This document shows, piece by piece, positions 53,903-63,351 of a stretch of DNA of 64,000 bases. Position 1 is the first letter of the stretch. Every line of letters starts with the position of its first letter. The notes beneath the pieces are model-generated. The model was not told the DNA's origin and did not search any database. It was given only the letters and a program-made list of their open reading frames with translations. Source of the DNA: Raineyella fluvialis. GTDB lineage: Bacteria > Actinomycetota > Actinomycetes > Propionibacteriales > Propionibacteriaceae. A program made the position numbers and the translations under genes. The stretch covers positions 3,162,001 to 3,226,000 of the forward strand of contig NZ_CP045725.1 of the NCBI RefSeq assembly GCF_009646095.1, read 5' to 3'.

Positions 53903-55027
53903 ATGGCTCACAAGCACGCGCAGATGGTCGCGGACCCGGCACGGATCGCCAGCCTCGGTCTGTCCGACACGATCCAGTCCTGGGAGGACGGGTTGCGCAC
54001 CGACCCGCGCCAGCACGGACAGTACGAATGGTGGTACTTCGACGCCCGCCTCGACGACGGGGCCACGCTCGTCATCTCCTTCTCATCCAAGGACATGACC
54101 CATCCCAACACCGGGGTGAAGCCACTCATCATCGTCGACCTCGATCTGCCGGACGGGCGGAAGATCAACAAGATGGTCTGGTTCGATCCGCAGGTCTTCT
54201 CCGCGGCGACTGATCGCTGCGACGTCCGGATGGGCGACAACACCTTCCAGGGAGACCTGCACGACTACGCGATCCACGTGGCGCTGGACGACCTGCTCGT
54301 CGACGTCCGGCTGCACGGGACCACCGAGCCGTGGCGCCCCGGGGCAGGCCACATGGCCTTCGGTGAGGGGACTGACAAGGTCTTCGCCTGGCTCCCATCG
54401 GTTCCCCACGGCACCGTCGACGTGCGCTACACCGTCGACGGGGAGAGCCACGTCTCGGCCGGCACCGGCTACCACGACCACAACTGGGGCAACGTGCCGC
54501 TGCCGCGCGTGGTCAACAACTGGTACTGGGGCCGGGGGAGCATCGGGCCCTACACCTTCATCTCCTCCTGGATCGTCGCCGAGAAGGCGTACGACTACGA
54601 CAGCGTCCCGGTGTTCATGCTGGCGCGCGACGGGAAGGTGATCGCCGACGACGGGTCTCGCGTCTCCTTCAGCAAGGAGGACATTTTCACCGACGAGATC
54701 ACCGGCAAGCCGGTCGCTGGGGTCACCACCTACTGCTACCGGGACGGCGCGCACCGCTACGTGCTCACGTACAGGCGTGCCGACACGATCCTGCGCAACC
54801 GCTTCATCGAACTTCTCAAGGAGCCGCAGCGGACCGCTGCCCGTCTGGCCGGCTTCGACGCCTGCCACCAACGCTTCGTCGGGGAGGCGCGCCTCGAGGT
54901 GTACGAGGGTGACACCTTGACGTACGAGGGGAGCGCGCCGGCCATCTGGGAGTTGATGTACTTCGGCAAGCATGACCACGAGCTGGCGCTGGCTCGCCGC
55001 GAGCAGCAGGGGGATGCGGACGACTGA
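53903..55027 (+). CDS. CrtC/AttH-like lipocalin-domain protein
   Basis: 374 residues. The pattern QYEWWYFDARLDDGATLVISFSSKD, AGTGYHDHNWGNVPL and NNWYWGRGSIGPYTFISSW is that of the hydroxyneurosporene-synthase/AttH superfamily, which forms a pair of lipocalin-like barrels. Members hydrate carotenoids (CrtC) or have unknown secondary-metabolite roles; no carotenoid genes are nearby. No signal peptide is seen. A perfect TGTGA-N6-TCACA element upstream suggests cAMP-type control. Confidence 0.8.
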   Translation: MAHKHAQMVADPARIASLGLSDTIQSWEDGLRTDPRQHGQYEWWYFDARLDDGATLVISFSSKDMTHPNTGVKPLIIVDLDLPDGRKINKMVWFDPQVFSAATDRCDVRMGDNTFQGDLHDYAIHVALDDLLVDVRLHGTTEPWRPGAGHMAFGEGTDKVFAWLPSVPHGTVDVRYTVDGESHVSAGTGYHDHNWGNVPLPRVVNNWYWGRGSIGPYTFISSWIVAEKAYDYDSVPVFMLARDGKVIADDGSRVSFSKEDIFTDEITGKPVAGVTTYCYRDGAHRYVLTYRRADTILRNRFIELLKEPQRTAARLAGFDACHQRFVGEARLEVYEGDTLTYEGSAPAIWELMYFGKHDHELALARREQQGDADD

Positions 55028-55097
55028 CGTGGAGGGTCGGGAATAGTCGCGGGGTCCTGGACGCTGGGTGGATGCCAGCCCAGCCAGAGGAGCCGTT

Positions 55098-56114
55098 ATG
55101 AGTCGCATCGTCCAGACCTTCTCCCTCGAGGGCGGTCCGTGGCCGGGGATGGATCCCTTCCTGTTCACGGCGCACCATCGCGATGTCTACCCCGCGGCGG
55201 ACGGCGACACGATGCGTCCCGCCACCGGCGTCGAGGGGCGCGACCTCGGCATGGATTTCTCCGGTCAGGACGGCTGGAGCATGTACCACGGCCGCCGCGT
55301 CCCCGGGTTCCCCCAGCATCCGCACCAGGGTTTCGAGACGATCACCATCGTCGAGGAGGGCCTCGTCGACCACACCGACTCGGAGGGCGCGGTGGCGCGT
55401 TACGGCGGTGGCGACACCCAGTGGCTCACGGCGGGACGCGGGGTCGCCCACGCGGAGATGTTCCCGCTGATCCACGACGACGCCCCGAACCCGTTGCACC
55501 TGTTCCAGATCTGGATCAACCTGGCGCCGGAGGACAAGAGCGCAGAGCCACATTTCGCGATGTTCTGGGCCGAGGACACCCCGGTCGTGGTCGAGACAGA
55601 CCCTGCGGGGCGTACGAGCCGGGTCAAGGTGGTCGCGGGGGACTACCGCTCCACCCGCCCGCTGACGCCACCTCCGCACTCGTGGGCCGCCCGGACCGAC
55701 GCCGGAGTAGCCGTCTGGCACGTGACGATGGAGCCCGGCGCTGAGCTGACGCTGCCGCCCGCGAGCGTCCCCGAGGCCGTTCGTACGCTCTATGTGTACG
55801 ACGGCGAGGTGACGGCGAACGACACGACGCTGCGCACCGAGGGAGCCGTCGTGACCGCCGACTCGACGCTCGACCTCACCGCTGGGGCGGGCGGCGCGCG
55901 GTTCCTGGTGCTGCAGGGACGTCCGATCGGAGCACCTGTCGTGCAGCGCGGACCGTTTGTGACCAACACCCGCGAGCAGGTCGTCGTCGCGTACGCCGAC
56001 TATCGCGCCGGCCGGTTCGGACGGTGGACGCTGCCGGTGGATGACCCTGTGCAGCCCCTGGACACCGGTCGTTTCGCCCGCTACCCTGACGGGACCGTCC
56101 TCACGCCACGTTGA
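55098..56114 (+). CDS. Pirin-family protein
   Basis: 338 residues, a bicupin. FPQHPHQGFETITIVEEGLVDHTDSEGAVARYGGGDTQWLTAGRGVAHAEMFP holds the metal-binding His and Glu residues of the N-terminal cupin. LHLFQIWINLAPEDKSAEPHF and the C-terminal cupin (TLYVYDGEV...FLVLQGRPIGAPVVQRGPFV) complete the family plan. Some pirins are quercetin dioxygenases or metabolic regulators; the role here is unknown. AGAGGAG precedes the ATG. Confidence 0.9.
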   Translation: MSRIVQTFSLEGGPWPGMDPFLFTAHHRDVYPAADGDTMRPATGVEGRDLGMDFSGQDGWSMYHGRRVPGFPQHPHQGFETITIVEEGLVDHTDSEGAVARYGGGDTQWLTAGRGVAHAEMFPLIHDDAPNPLHLFQIWINLAPEDKSAEPHFAMFWAEDTPVVVETDPAGRTSRVKVVAGDYRSTRPLTPPPHSWAARTDAGVAVWHVTMEPGAELTLPPASVPEAVRTLYVYDGEVTANDTTLRTEGAVVTADSTLDLTAGAGGARFLVLQGRPIGAPVVQRGPFVTNTREQVVVAYADYRAGRFGRWTLPVDDPVQPLDTGRFARYPDGTVLTPR

Positions 56115-56226
56115 GGGTCAGCGGTTGCGCACCTCGCCGCGCCGTAGCTCCGACGGGGGCAGTGTCTGGTGTGGAGTGTCTGGTGTGGTGTGGTCGCCGG
56201 GCCCGAGCCGGGCTAGCCTCACGACT

Positions 56227-57081
56227 GTGAGGATCGCCACCTGGAATGTGAACTCGGCCAAACAGCGCCTGCCCCGCATGATGCCCTGGCTGGCCGAACG
56301 CAAGCCTGATGTCGTCTGTCTCCAGGAGACCAAGCTCTCCGACGTCGCCTTCGGCGAACTGTTCGGCGAGCCCTTGGCGGCTCTGGGTTATGAGTTCGCC
56401 CACCACGGCGAGGGCCAGTGGAACGGGGTGGCGCTGCTGTCCCGGGTCGGCCTCGTCGACGTACGCCCCGGATTCCCGGGACAGCCGGATTTCGGTGGCC
56501 GGAGCGAGGCGCGGGCGGTGAGCGCGACCTGTGGCGGAATCCGCGTCTACAGCCTGTACGTGCCGAACGGGCGGGTGGTCGGCTCCGACCACTACGCCTA
56601 CAAGTTGGACTGGCTCGACGCACTCGCGGCCGATGTGGCAGCGGGACCGGCCGAGCTCGCGTTGTGCGGTGACATGAACATCGCCCCGAGTGACGCGGAT
56701 GTGTTCGATCCGGCCGCGTACGTGGGCCAGACCCACGTGACCGCGCCGGAGCGGGAGCGGCTCGCGGCGCTGGGCCTGACCGATGTGGTGCGGAAGCGGT
56801 GGCCGGCCGAGCGGGTCTTCTCCTACTGGGACTATCGGGCGGGGATGTTCCACCAGGACCTCGGGATGCGGATCGACCTCGTCCTCACGTCCACCTCCGT
56901 CGCCGATCGCGTCGCGGCCGCCTGGGTCGATCGCGCCGCCCGCAAGGGGACCGGTCCCAGTGATCATGCCCCGGTCATCGTGGACCTGGACGAGGCTCCG
57001 GACGGCGACATCGGGCCCGTCGTCCCGCCGCCCTCCAACCCCAAGCGGGGCGGCAGGACACGGCTCCCCCAGGCGCGTTGA
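56227..57081 (+). CDS. xthA: Exodeoxyribonuclease III
   Basis: 284 residues. The AP endonuclease/3'-exonuclease fold is marked by IATWNVNSAKQRLP (Asn), CLQETKLSD (Glu, metal), SLYVPNGR, LCGDMNIAPSDADV and SDHAPVIVDL (Asp-His). It cuts at abasic sites and removes blocked 3' ends in base excision repair. A Pro/Arg-rich tail of about 25 residues is an addition to the core. TAGCCT (56214-56219) is 7 nt before the GTG: leaderless. Confidence 0.94.
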   Translation: MRIATWNVNSAKQRLPRMMPWLAERKPDVVCLQETKLSDVAFGELFGEPLAALGYEFAHHGEGQWNGVALLSRVGLVDVRPGFPGQPDFGGRSEARAVSATCGGIRVYSLYVPNGRVVGSDHYAYKLDWLDALAADVAAGPAELALCGDMNIAPSDADVFDPAAYVGQTHVTAPERERLAALGLTDVVRKRWPAERVFSYWDYRAGMFHQDLGMRIDLVLTSTSVADRVAAAWVDRAARKGTGPSDHAPVIVDLDEAPDGDIGPVVPPPSNPKRGGRTRLPQAR

Positions 57082-57158
57082 CTGCTGGACGCGGAAGGCG
57101 ACAAAGGGCGATGGCCTGTGCCCCTCAAGTGGCCTACCGTGAGAGCTGCGGGTCAATG

Positions 57159-57174
57159 TGTGACTCGCATCACG
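57159..57174 (+). promoter_or_regulatory. CRP/GlxR-like site before the M4 protease gene
   Basis: TGTGACTCGCATCACG matches TGTGA-N6-TCACA at nine of ten core positions, 15 bp before the ATG. A bound regulator here would probably repress. Confidence 0.5.
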
Positions 57175-57188
57175 GATCGGAGCCGGCA

Positions 57189-58238
57189 ATGACTCGACAC
57201 TCGCTCGCCTGCATCATCCCACCCGACCTGCTGGTCGTCCTGGCCCGCACGGCCGAACCCGACCAGCGCGACGCGCTGCTGTCCACCCTGTCCATCGACC
57301 AAGGGGTCCGCGTCGCTCGCGCCGAGATCGCCGCTCGCACCCTGGTGGCACCCGGAGCCCTCGCGCCCCGGGTAGGGGCGGGCACCCCCAACCGCAGCAT
57401 CTACGACCAGAAGCATTCCACCGACAGCACCCCGGGCACGCTCGTCCGCTCGGAGGGCCAAGCCGCTGTCGCCGACGTCTCGGTGAACCAGGCCTATGAC
57501 AACTTCGGCTACACCTACACGCTCTACTGGGACATCTTCCACCGCGACTCGATCGACGACCGGGGCCTGGCCATCGAGGGACTCGTCCACTTCGGCACCG
57601 ACTACGACAACGCCTTCTGGGACGGCGCCGGTCACATGTTCTTCGGCGACGGTGACGGCAAGATGCTCACCGACACGACCAAGGGGATCGACGTCGTCGG
57701 CCATGAACTGACCCATGGCGTGACGCAGCACGAGGCGAACCTCACCTACTCGGGCCAATCGGGTGCGCTCAACGAGTCCGTCTCCGACGTCTTCGGTTCA
57801 CTCGTGAAGCAGTACCACCTCGGCCAGACGGCGAGTCAGGCCAACTGGTTGATCGGTGCAGACATCGTCGGGCAGCAGCTCGCCCCCGCGCTGCGCTCGA
57901 TGAAGGCGCCAGGCACGGCGAACCAGTACGACAACCAGCCCGCCACGATGGACCAGTACGTGAAGACGACGTCCGACAACGGCGGCGTCCACACCAATTC
58001 CGGCATCCCGAACCACGCCTTCTACCTCGCCGCTGTCGCCATCGACGGCAATGCCTGGGAAACGGCGGGGCAGATCTGGTACGACACCCTCACCGACCCG
58101 CGACTGCGACCCAACGCCACGTTCAGCGCCTTCGGCTCACTCACGCTGCGCGCGGCCCGCTCCCGCTTCGGCAGCACGAGCGCGGAAGCCACGGCTGTGC
58201 AGAACGCCTGGGACGGCGTCAAGGTCAAGGTGCGTTGA
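57189..58238 (+). CDS. M4 thermolysin-family metalloprotease, protealysin-like
   Basis: 349 residues. His172-Glu-Leu-Thr-His176 and Glu196 (NESVSD) form the zinc site. There is no signal peptide; the short propeptide begins SLACIIPPDLLVVLA, the PlaP/protealysin-type precursor motif, and includes IYDQKHSTDSTPGTLVRSEG at the likely cleavage region. Protealysin-like proteases act inside cells or are released without classic secretion. The C-terminal helical domain includes NSGIPNHAFYLAA with the catalytic His region. An emfourin-like inhibitor gene follows 7 bp later. Confidence 0.93.
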   Translation: MTRHSLACIIPPDLLVVLARTAEPDQRDALLSTLSIDQGVRVARAEIAARTLVAPGALAPRVGAGTPNRSIYDQKHSTDSTPGTLVRSEGQAAVADVSVNQAYDNFGYTYTLYWDIFHRDSIDDRGLAIEGLVHFGTDYDNAFWDGAGHMFFGDGDGKMLTDTTKGIDVVGHELTHGVTQHEANLTYSGQSGALNESVSDVFGSLVKQYHLGQTASQANWLIGADIVGQQLAPALRSMKAPGTANQYDNQPATMDQYVKTTSDNGGVHTNSGIPNHAFYLAAVAIDGNAWETAGQIWYDTLTDPRLRPNATFSAFGSLTLRAARSRFGSTSAEATAVQNAWDGVKVKVR

Positions 58239-58245
58239 GCCCGAG

Positions 58246-58560
58246 ATGACCGACGATCTCCACGTCAGCTACCGGCGTACGGGCGGTTTCGCCGGGCTCG
58301 AGATGGCGGCCGAGGCCGAGGGACCGGAGCTGTCGGGCGAGGTGGCCCGGATCGCCGATGGTCTGCTGGCCCGCGATGCGGACACGGCAGGGCCGGGATC
58401 CGGTCCTCCCCAGGGTGCCGATCGCTTCACGTACGTCCTCGAGGTGACCCGTAGGGAAGAGCACCGGACGTTCAGCTGGAGCGACGCCGAGATCCCCGAG
58501 GATGTCCGGCCACTGCTTGAGGAGCTGGGCAAGCGCTCCGAGCCGAGACGTGCCGGATGA
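58246..58560 (+). CDS. Emfourin-like protealysin inhibitor (M4in)
   Basis: 104 residues. SYRRTGGFAGLEMAAE at the start and DRFTYVLEVTRREEHRTFSW...IPEDVRPLLEELGK match the small emfourin family, whose known member inhibits protealysin and is encoded beside it. The 7-bp gap after the protease stop indicates one operon. The protein is cytosolic; it would hold the protease inactive inside the cell. The ATG has GAGCCCGAG upstream. Confidence 0.8.
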   Translation: MTDDLHVSYRRTGGFAGLEMAAEAEGPELSGEVARIADGLLARDADTAGPGSGPPQGADRFTYVLEVTRREEHRTFSWSDAEIPEDVRPLLEELGKRSEPRRAG

Positions 58561-58576
58561 TCCCGATCAGCATGCC

Positions 58577-58620
58577 GTAGGGGCCGGTCTCCGACAGGAG
58601 CGCCGGCCCCTACTCTTTTC
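58577..58620 (+). terminator. Rho-independent terminator after the protease/inhibitor operon
   Basis: GTAGGGGCCGG (58577-58587) pairs exactly with CCGGCCCCTAC (58603-58613), loop 15 nt, followed by TCTTTTC. The clearest terminator in the window; panE is convergent. Confidence 0.85.
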
Positions 58621-58631
58621 CGCCGGACCAT

Positions 58632-59552
58632 TTACTGTGCGGACGATCCGAGGATCCACTGCATCGTCTGGTTGTAGGGCGTCGGTACACCGTGACGGGC
58701 ACCCAGCGCGACCACCCGGCCGGCGAAGATGTCGACCTCCGTGGGACGTCCGGCCAGCACGTCCTGGTACATCGACGTCTGCCCCTGCGCGGGCTGCCCG
58801 GCCAGGACCCGGTCCCAGGCCGCCAGGTCGGCCTCGCCCAGCTCGACGCCCTCCGGCTCCGCCACGGCGATCACCTCGGCCATCAGCGCGAGCATCAGCG
58901 ACCGGGCGGGTCCGTCGTGCTGGAACGCACCGTACGGGGCTCGCAGCACCGCGGAGGCCTGGTTGATCCCCACGTTGACCATGAATTTCCACCACATCTC
59001 ATGCGGCATGTCCGCCGGTGCCACCCAGGCCAGCCCCGCCCGGTCCAGGGCCTCCTGCACGGCGGCCAGGCGTTCGGTCGTGCCCATGCCGGGCCCGACC
59101 CCGAGCGCGAGCCGACCCGGCTGCCGGTACCTGATCGCCGTCCCGTCCCGCTGCGCATCCATGGCCAGCGCGATAGCGAGCAGCACGCGGTCGGCCCCGT
59201 ACGCCGCGGCGATGACCTCCTCGCTGTCGAGGCCGTTCAGGACGGAGAGGAACGTCGTCTGCTCACCGACCAGCGGCGCCACCTCCGCGACGGCGTCGGC
59301 GAGCTGGTGGTGCTTGACGGCGATGAGCACGAGATCGGCGGTCCGGCCACCGGAGTCCGTCCCGGTGTCGACGACCTCCGCACGGAGCGGGTCCCCGTTC
59401 ACCGTGAGAGCGGCCGTCCGTAGCCGCTCGGCGCGCTCCCCACGGGCGACGAGCCAGGTGTCGAGACCTCCACTGGCGAAATGCTGCGCGTACATAGCGC
59501 CCATCGCGCCGGCGCCGACAATGGCCACGGTCCGGATGTTTCTCTCGGTCAC
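58632..59552 (-). CDS. panE: 2-dehydropantoate 2-reductase (ketopantoate reductase) family
   Basis: 306 residues. VAIVGAGAMGAMYAQHFASGG binds NADPH; DLVLIAVKHHQL, SVLNGLDSEEVIAAAYG and the catalytic lysine in MWWKFMVNVGINQASAVLRAPYG complete the PanE plan. It reduces ketopantoate to pantoate in pantothenate synthesis, although paralogs with other substrates exist. The GTG at 59552 has TAGGCT (minus strand) 6 nt upstream: leaderless. Confidence 0.88.
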   Translation of the reverse strand: MTERNIRTVAIVGAGAMGAMYAQHFASGGLDTWLVARGERAERLRTAALTVNGDPLRAEVVDTGTDSGGRTADLVLIAVKHHQLADAVAEVAPLVGEQTTFLSVLNGLDSEEVIAAAYGADRVLLAIALAMDAQRDGTAIRYRQPGRLALGVGPGMGTTERLAAVQEALDRAGLAWVAPADMPHEMWWKFMVNVGINQASAVLRAPYGAFQHDGPARSLMLALMAEVIAVAEPEGVELGEADLAAWDRVLAGQPAQGQTSMYQDVLAGRPTEVDIFAGRVVALGARHGVPTPYNQTMQWILGSSAQ

Positions 59553-59587
59553 TGCGGCAGCCTAATCGTCCGCCGTCGGCCGCGTCC

Positions 59588-60721
59588 TCACACGGACGCG
59601 AACCAGCCGTCGGGGCCGATCGCCGTGTTGAGGCGCGGCACGTACTGGTCGAAGTAGATCCGCGCGATGAGTTCGCGGCGGCTGCGGACGTCGGCCTTCT
59701 CGAAGATCGACTTGAGATGGTCCTGGACCGTGTAGCTGGAGACGTGCAGTGTGGCCGCGATCTCCTTGGTGTCCACACCCTGGAGGACGAGCTGGGTGAC
59801 GTCGCGCTCGCGGACGGTGAGGTCGAAGGCTGCGACGACGATCGGCACGATCTCCGGGGGCCTGGCCTCGTCGATCGTCACCACCACCTCGCCACCGCCG
59901 CCGTCGCTGCGCGGGCTGAGCCGAGCGGCATGCAGGACGAGCCACTGCCCCGATCGCGACCGCACCCGGGCGCGTGGCGGCAGGTCGGTGAGTCCGGCGG
60001 CGAAACGGAGGGCTGCACCGACGAGGGCCCCGATCACGCCGGTCGCCTCCGCCGACGTCTCGTTGCCGACCAGGTCCAGCAGGCGTTCCTCGGCCCCGGT
60101 GCTGATCTGCTGGATGTTCCCGGCACCGTCGACGATGATCACCGCGGGTCCGGTCGGGGTCGGCACCGCACCGGACGCGACGCGCGTCAGCAGCCCGGTC
60201 CGTACGCCCGTCGACATCAGCTCCGACAGCGAGGCCATCAGGGCGAGGTCGTCGGCGTCGAAGGTCGGTGAGTCCGCACCCCGGAACAGGGACGCGGCGC
60301 CCCACACCTGGCCGTGGTCGCGCAACGCCACCCGCAGTTCGTCGGTGAAGCCGAAGTAGGGGACCATGAAGCCCTCGATCCGCCGCGACGGCCGGCCCTC
60401 GCGTGCCGTGAGTTCGCTCATGGCGACGGCGGGGACGTCCTGTCGGGCCAGCTCCCGGAACGAGGAGGACTCGACTTCCCCGTACTCGAGCATTCCCCAT
60501 TCGCGATCCTGCTCGTCCCGGCCCTTGAGGTCGCCGTACTTCCGGGTGGCCGTGAGCAGCAGGGTGCCCGGATCGACCGTGGCGACACAGGCGGCGACGG
60601 ACGGGACCGCACGCGAGATCGAGGCCATCGCCTCCTCCAGGAACGTGTCGACGTCCAGACCGGCATGCGCGATCACGTCGACGTCCCGGACCACCCGTTG
60701 CGCCATCAGCCCCCGATGCAT
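59588..60721 (-). CDS. LuxR-family transcriptional regulator with GAF-like N-terminus
   Basis: 377 residues. The C-terminal helix-turn-helix is LTVRERDVTQLVLQGVDTKEIAATLHVSSYTVQDHLKSIFEKADVRSRRELIA. The N-terminal 170 residues look GAF-like (VAACVATVDPGTLLLTATRKYG...WGAASLFRGADSPTFDADDLALMASLSELM), and a PAS-like segment follows (VIIVDGAGNIQQISTGAEERLLDLVG). No receiver domain, so it senses a small molecule, not a kinase. Divergent from the flavin oxidase gene, which it probably controls. Start chosen at MHRGLMAQR (60721). Confidence 0.85.
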   Translation of the reverse strand: MHRGLMAQRVVRDVDVIAHAGLDVDTFLEEAMASISRAVPSVAACVATVDPGTLLLTATRKYGDLKGRDEQDREWGMLEYGEVESSSFRELARQDVPAVAMSELTAREGRPSRRIEGFMVPYFGFTDELRVALRDHGQVWGAASLFRGADSPTFDADDLALMASLSELMSTGVRTGLLTRVASGAVPTPTGPAVIIVDGAGNIQQISTGAEERLLDLVGNETSAEATGVIGALVGAALRFAAGLTDLPPRARVRSRSGQWLVLHAARLSPRSDGGGGEVVVTIDEARPPEIVPIVVAAFDLTVRERDVTQLVLQGVDTKEIAATLHVSSYTVQDHLKSIFEKADVRSRRELIARIYFDQYVPRLNTAIGPDGWFASV

Positions 60722-60900
60722 AGCACCAGTGTGACGCGCACCACAGCGCGTGGCCATCCCAGACTTCTGGGGACCCGGACCCCCTCACCGGACGACCCGG
60801 AAGACGGCGTGGTTCGGGGATGGTCGGGCCGGTGGCGGGCGAGCACATTCGTGTCAGGCGCTGATCCCAGCACAGCCACCTCACACCGAAAGGCACTCCG

Positions 60901-62351
60901 ATGACCATCGAGATCGACACCTCCACACCTCGACCCGCCGGCGGCCAACGGGCCGGCATCGACGGCGCAGTGGCCCGGGCGCTGCGGGCCCGCTGCGGCG
61001 ACTTCGTCCACCTGCCCGGAGAACCGGCGTACGAGGCCGCCAGGCAGCCGTGGAACGCCGCCGTCGACCAACGGCCGGCCGCCGTGGCAAGCGTCCGCAG
61101 CGTCGACGATGTCGTGTCCGTGGTCCGCGCCGCCGCAGCCCTGGGCCTGCGCGTCGCGCCGCAGGGGACCGGGCACGGTGCGGGTCCGTTCGACGGCCGT
61201 TCCCTGTCCGACGTGGTCCTGCTCCGCACCGACACCCTGCGGGAGGTCTCGATCGACCCGGCGAACAGACTGGCGCGGGTAGCAGCCGGAACGCAATGGC
61301 AGGACGTCGTCGAGGCGGCCGCACCTCACGGACTCGCCGCACTGCACGGATCCTCTCCGGACGTCGGTGTCTGCGGGTTCTCCCTCGGCGGCGGTCTCGG
61401 CTGGTACGCACGCAAGCTCGGGCTGGCGTGCAACGCCCTGACGGCGGTGGAACTGGTCACCGCCGGCGGCGACCTGGTCCGGGCTGACGCGCACCACCAT
61501 GCCGATCTCTTCTGGGGCGTCCGTGGCGGCGGCGGCAACTTCGGTGTGGTGACCGCGCTGGAGTTCCGGCTGTTCCCGATCGCCGACGCGTACGCCGGCA
61601 TGCTGCTGTGGGATCTGGCCCGGGCCGAGCCGGTGCTGCGCCGCTGGGCCGCGTGGTCGGCCGCGGCGCCCGACGAGGTCACCACCTCGCTGCGGTTCCT
61701 GCGGTTCCCTCCGCTGCCCGACCTGCCCGACTTCCTCCGCGGACGCCGGCTCGTGGTGATCGACGGCGCGGTGCTCGGCGACGACGCGTACGGCGCCGAC
61801 ATCATCGCGCCACTGCGGGAATTGGGCCCGGAGATGGACACGTTCGGCCGGACGCCCGCGGCCGCGCTGTCACGCCTGCACATGGACCCTGAGGGGCCCA
61901 CCCCGCGGTCACCTCGAGCACCCTGCTCGACGAACTCGACGAGGACGCCATCAACGCCTTGCTGCAGGTAGGGGGACCGCAGGCGGACACGTCGCTGCTG
62001 GCGATCGAACTGCGCCAGCTCGGCGGGGCGGTGAACCGTCCGGCTGCCGGAGGAGGTGCCCTCGACCATCTGGACGGGTCGTACGCGGGGTTCTTCCTCG
62101 GCATGGCCGTCACGCCCGAGATGGCCGCGCAGGGGAGCGCCGACGCGGCCCGGGTCGTCGACGCCGTGTCCGGATGGTCGACGGGCGGCCACTACCTCAA
62201 CTTCGCCGACACCACCGTGGAAGTGCGGGACGCGTACGCCACCGAGGACTGGCTGCGGCTGCGGGCGCTGCGGTCCCGGGTGGACCCCGACGGCCTGTTC
62301 GTGGCCAACCATCCGATCACCGGACTGCGCGGGGCCGCGGAGCGCGGCTGA
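60901..62351 (+). CDS. FAD-linked oxidase, berberine-bridge-enzyme type (one apparent frameshift)
   Basis: About 483 residues when one C is added to CCCC at 61901-61904; the frame before ends in junk after DPEGPTP, and the frame after gives AVTSSTLLDELDEDAINALLQVGGPQADTSLLAIELRQLGG to VDPDGLFVANHPI. APQGTGHGAGPFDGR and VCGFSLGGGLGWYARKLGLACN carry the His and Cys that form the two covalent FAD bonds in this family; the tail YLNFADTT is typical. It would oxidise a sugar or alkaloid-like alcohol and give hydrogen peroxide. Confidence 0.87.
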
Positions 62352-62462
62352 GCCCCTCGCGGCAGGTCCCGGGTGGCGACGTGGATCGAGGTCGTTCCTG
62401 GGTATTCGACACGTAACCATCCCGCCCGACCTCGAACCTGGAATCCGTCGCCGAGGAGCATC

Positions 62463-62935
62463 GTGTCCGCAGTCATCACCACGTATCTGAAGGACCACCA
62501 CGCCGGAGTCACCGCAGGTCTGGAGGTCTTCGACCGCGTCGCCTCCTCCCACAGCGACCTGCAGGTCCGCGAAGCCGTGGCGGCCATCGCCCGAGAAGTC
62601 CGGGAGGATCGGCAGAGTCTCGAGGACATCATGCAGACCCTGGGAGTCGAACCCTCACTCCTCAAGGACACGGCGAGCAGCCTGGGGGAGAAGGTGACCA
62701 GGCTGAAGCCCAACGAACACCTTGCCCAGCGATCGCCCTTGTCCGACCTCGTGGAACTGGAGGCCCTGGTCCTGGGCGTACGCGGAAAGCGTCTCCTCTG
62801 GAAGTCGTTGCTGGCTGTGGGCGACCCGCGTCTGGATCACGGCCGACTCAACGAACTCGTGGAACGTGCCGAGACCCAGGAGAACCAACTCGAGGCGCTG
62901 CGCCTCTCCCAGGCCCCAAGCTGCTGCAGTCGTGA
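62463..62935 (+). CDS. Hypothetical helical protein (3' frameshift)
   Basis: 157 residues when one C is added to CCCC at 62914-62917, giving the ending SQAPKLLQS and a stop; as written the frame runs on for 690 bp. Helical, charged: VITTYLKDHHAGVTAGLEVFDRVASSHSDLQVREAVAAIAREVREDRQSLEDIMQTLGVEPSLLKDTASSLGEKVTRLK, resembling ferritin-like or DUF892-type bundles, but the family is not certain. GAGGAG is before the GTG. Confidence 0.68.
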
Positions 62936-63032
62936 CAGCTCCGTGTCACGTACGGCACCGCCGGTGAATCGGGGCCCGGGTCGGGCGAAGGGGCACCGGA
63001 CCAGCCACCCGACCGGTGGGTCTGACGGGCTC

Positions 63033-63203
63033 CTATTCGCCTTCGGCCTGGGAAGGCCTGTTCGTATGCGGATCGGCGGTGCCCTCGTCGTCCGGATCGT
63101 TCGTCACGTCGAACGGTTCGTCCATGACCTCGTCCGGGTCACCCTCCGCCGACGAAGGGCGTACGGGGTTGGGGTCGGGGTGGTGCTCAGCGCTGTCATT
63201 CAT
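63033..63203 (-). CDS. Small acidic hypothetical protein, 56 residues
   Basis: MNDSAEHHPDPNPVRPSSAEGDPDEVMDEPFDVTNDPDDEGTADPHTN: very acidic, Pro/Asp-rich and probably disordered. GAGAGAACC precedes the ATG. No family recognised; compositional bias makes it possible that this is not expressed. Confidence 0.4.
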   Translation of the reverse strand: MNDSAEHHPDPNPVRPSSAEGDPDEVMDEPFDVTNDPDDEGTADPHTNRPSQAEGE

Positions 63204-63351
63204 GGTTCTCTCCGATCGAGATTCCTGCGTCCCCGACTTCCAGCGTACGAAGCCGTGAGGAACGTCACAAGGTGGACCGGGCCGGCGAGCCAGCGCATCC
63301 GGCGGGCGAGGGAGGGCGGGAACGCTGGTCCGGAATGGAACACTGGTCTGG

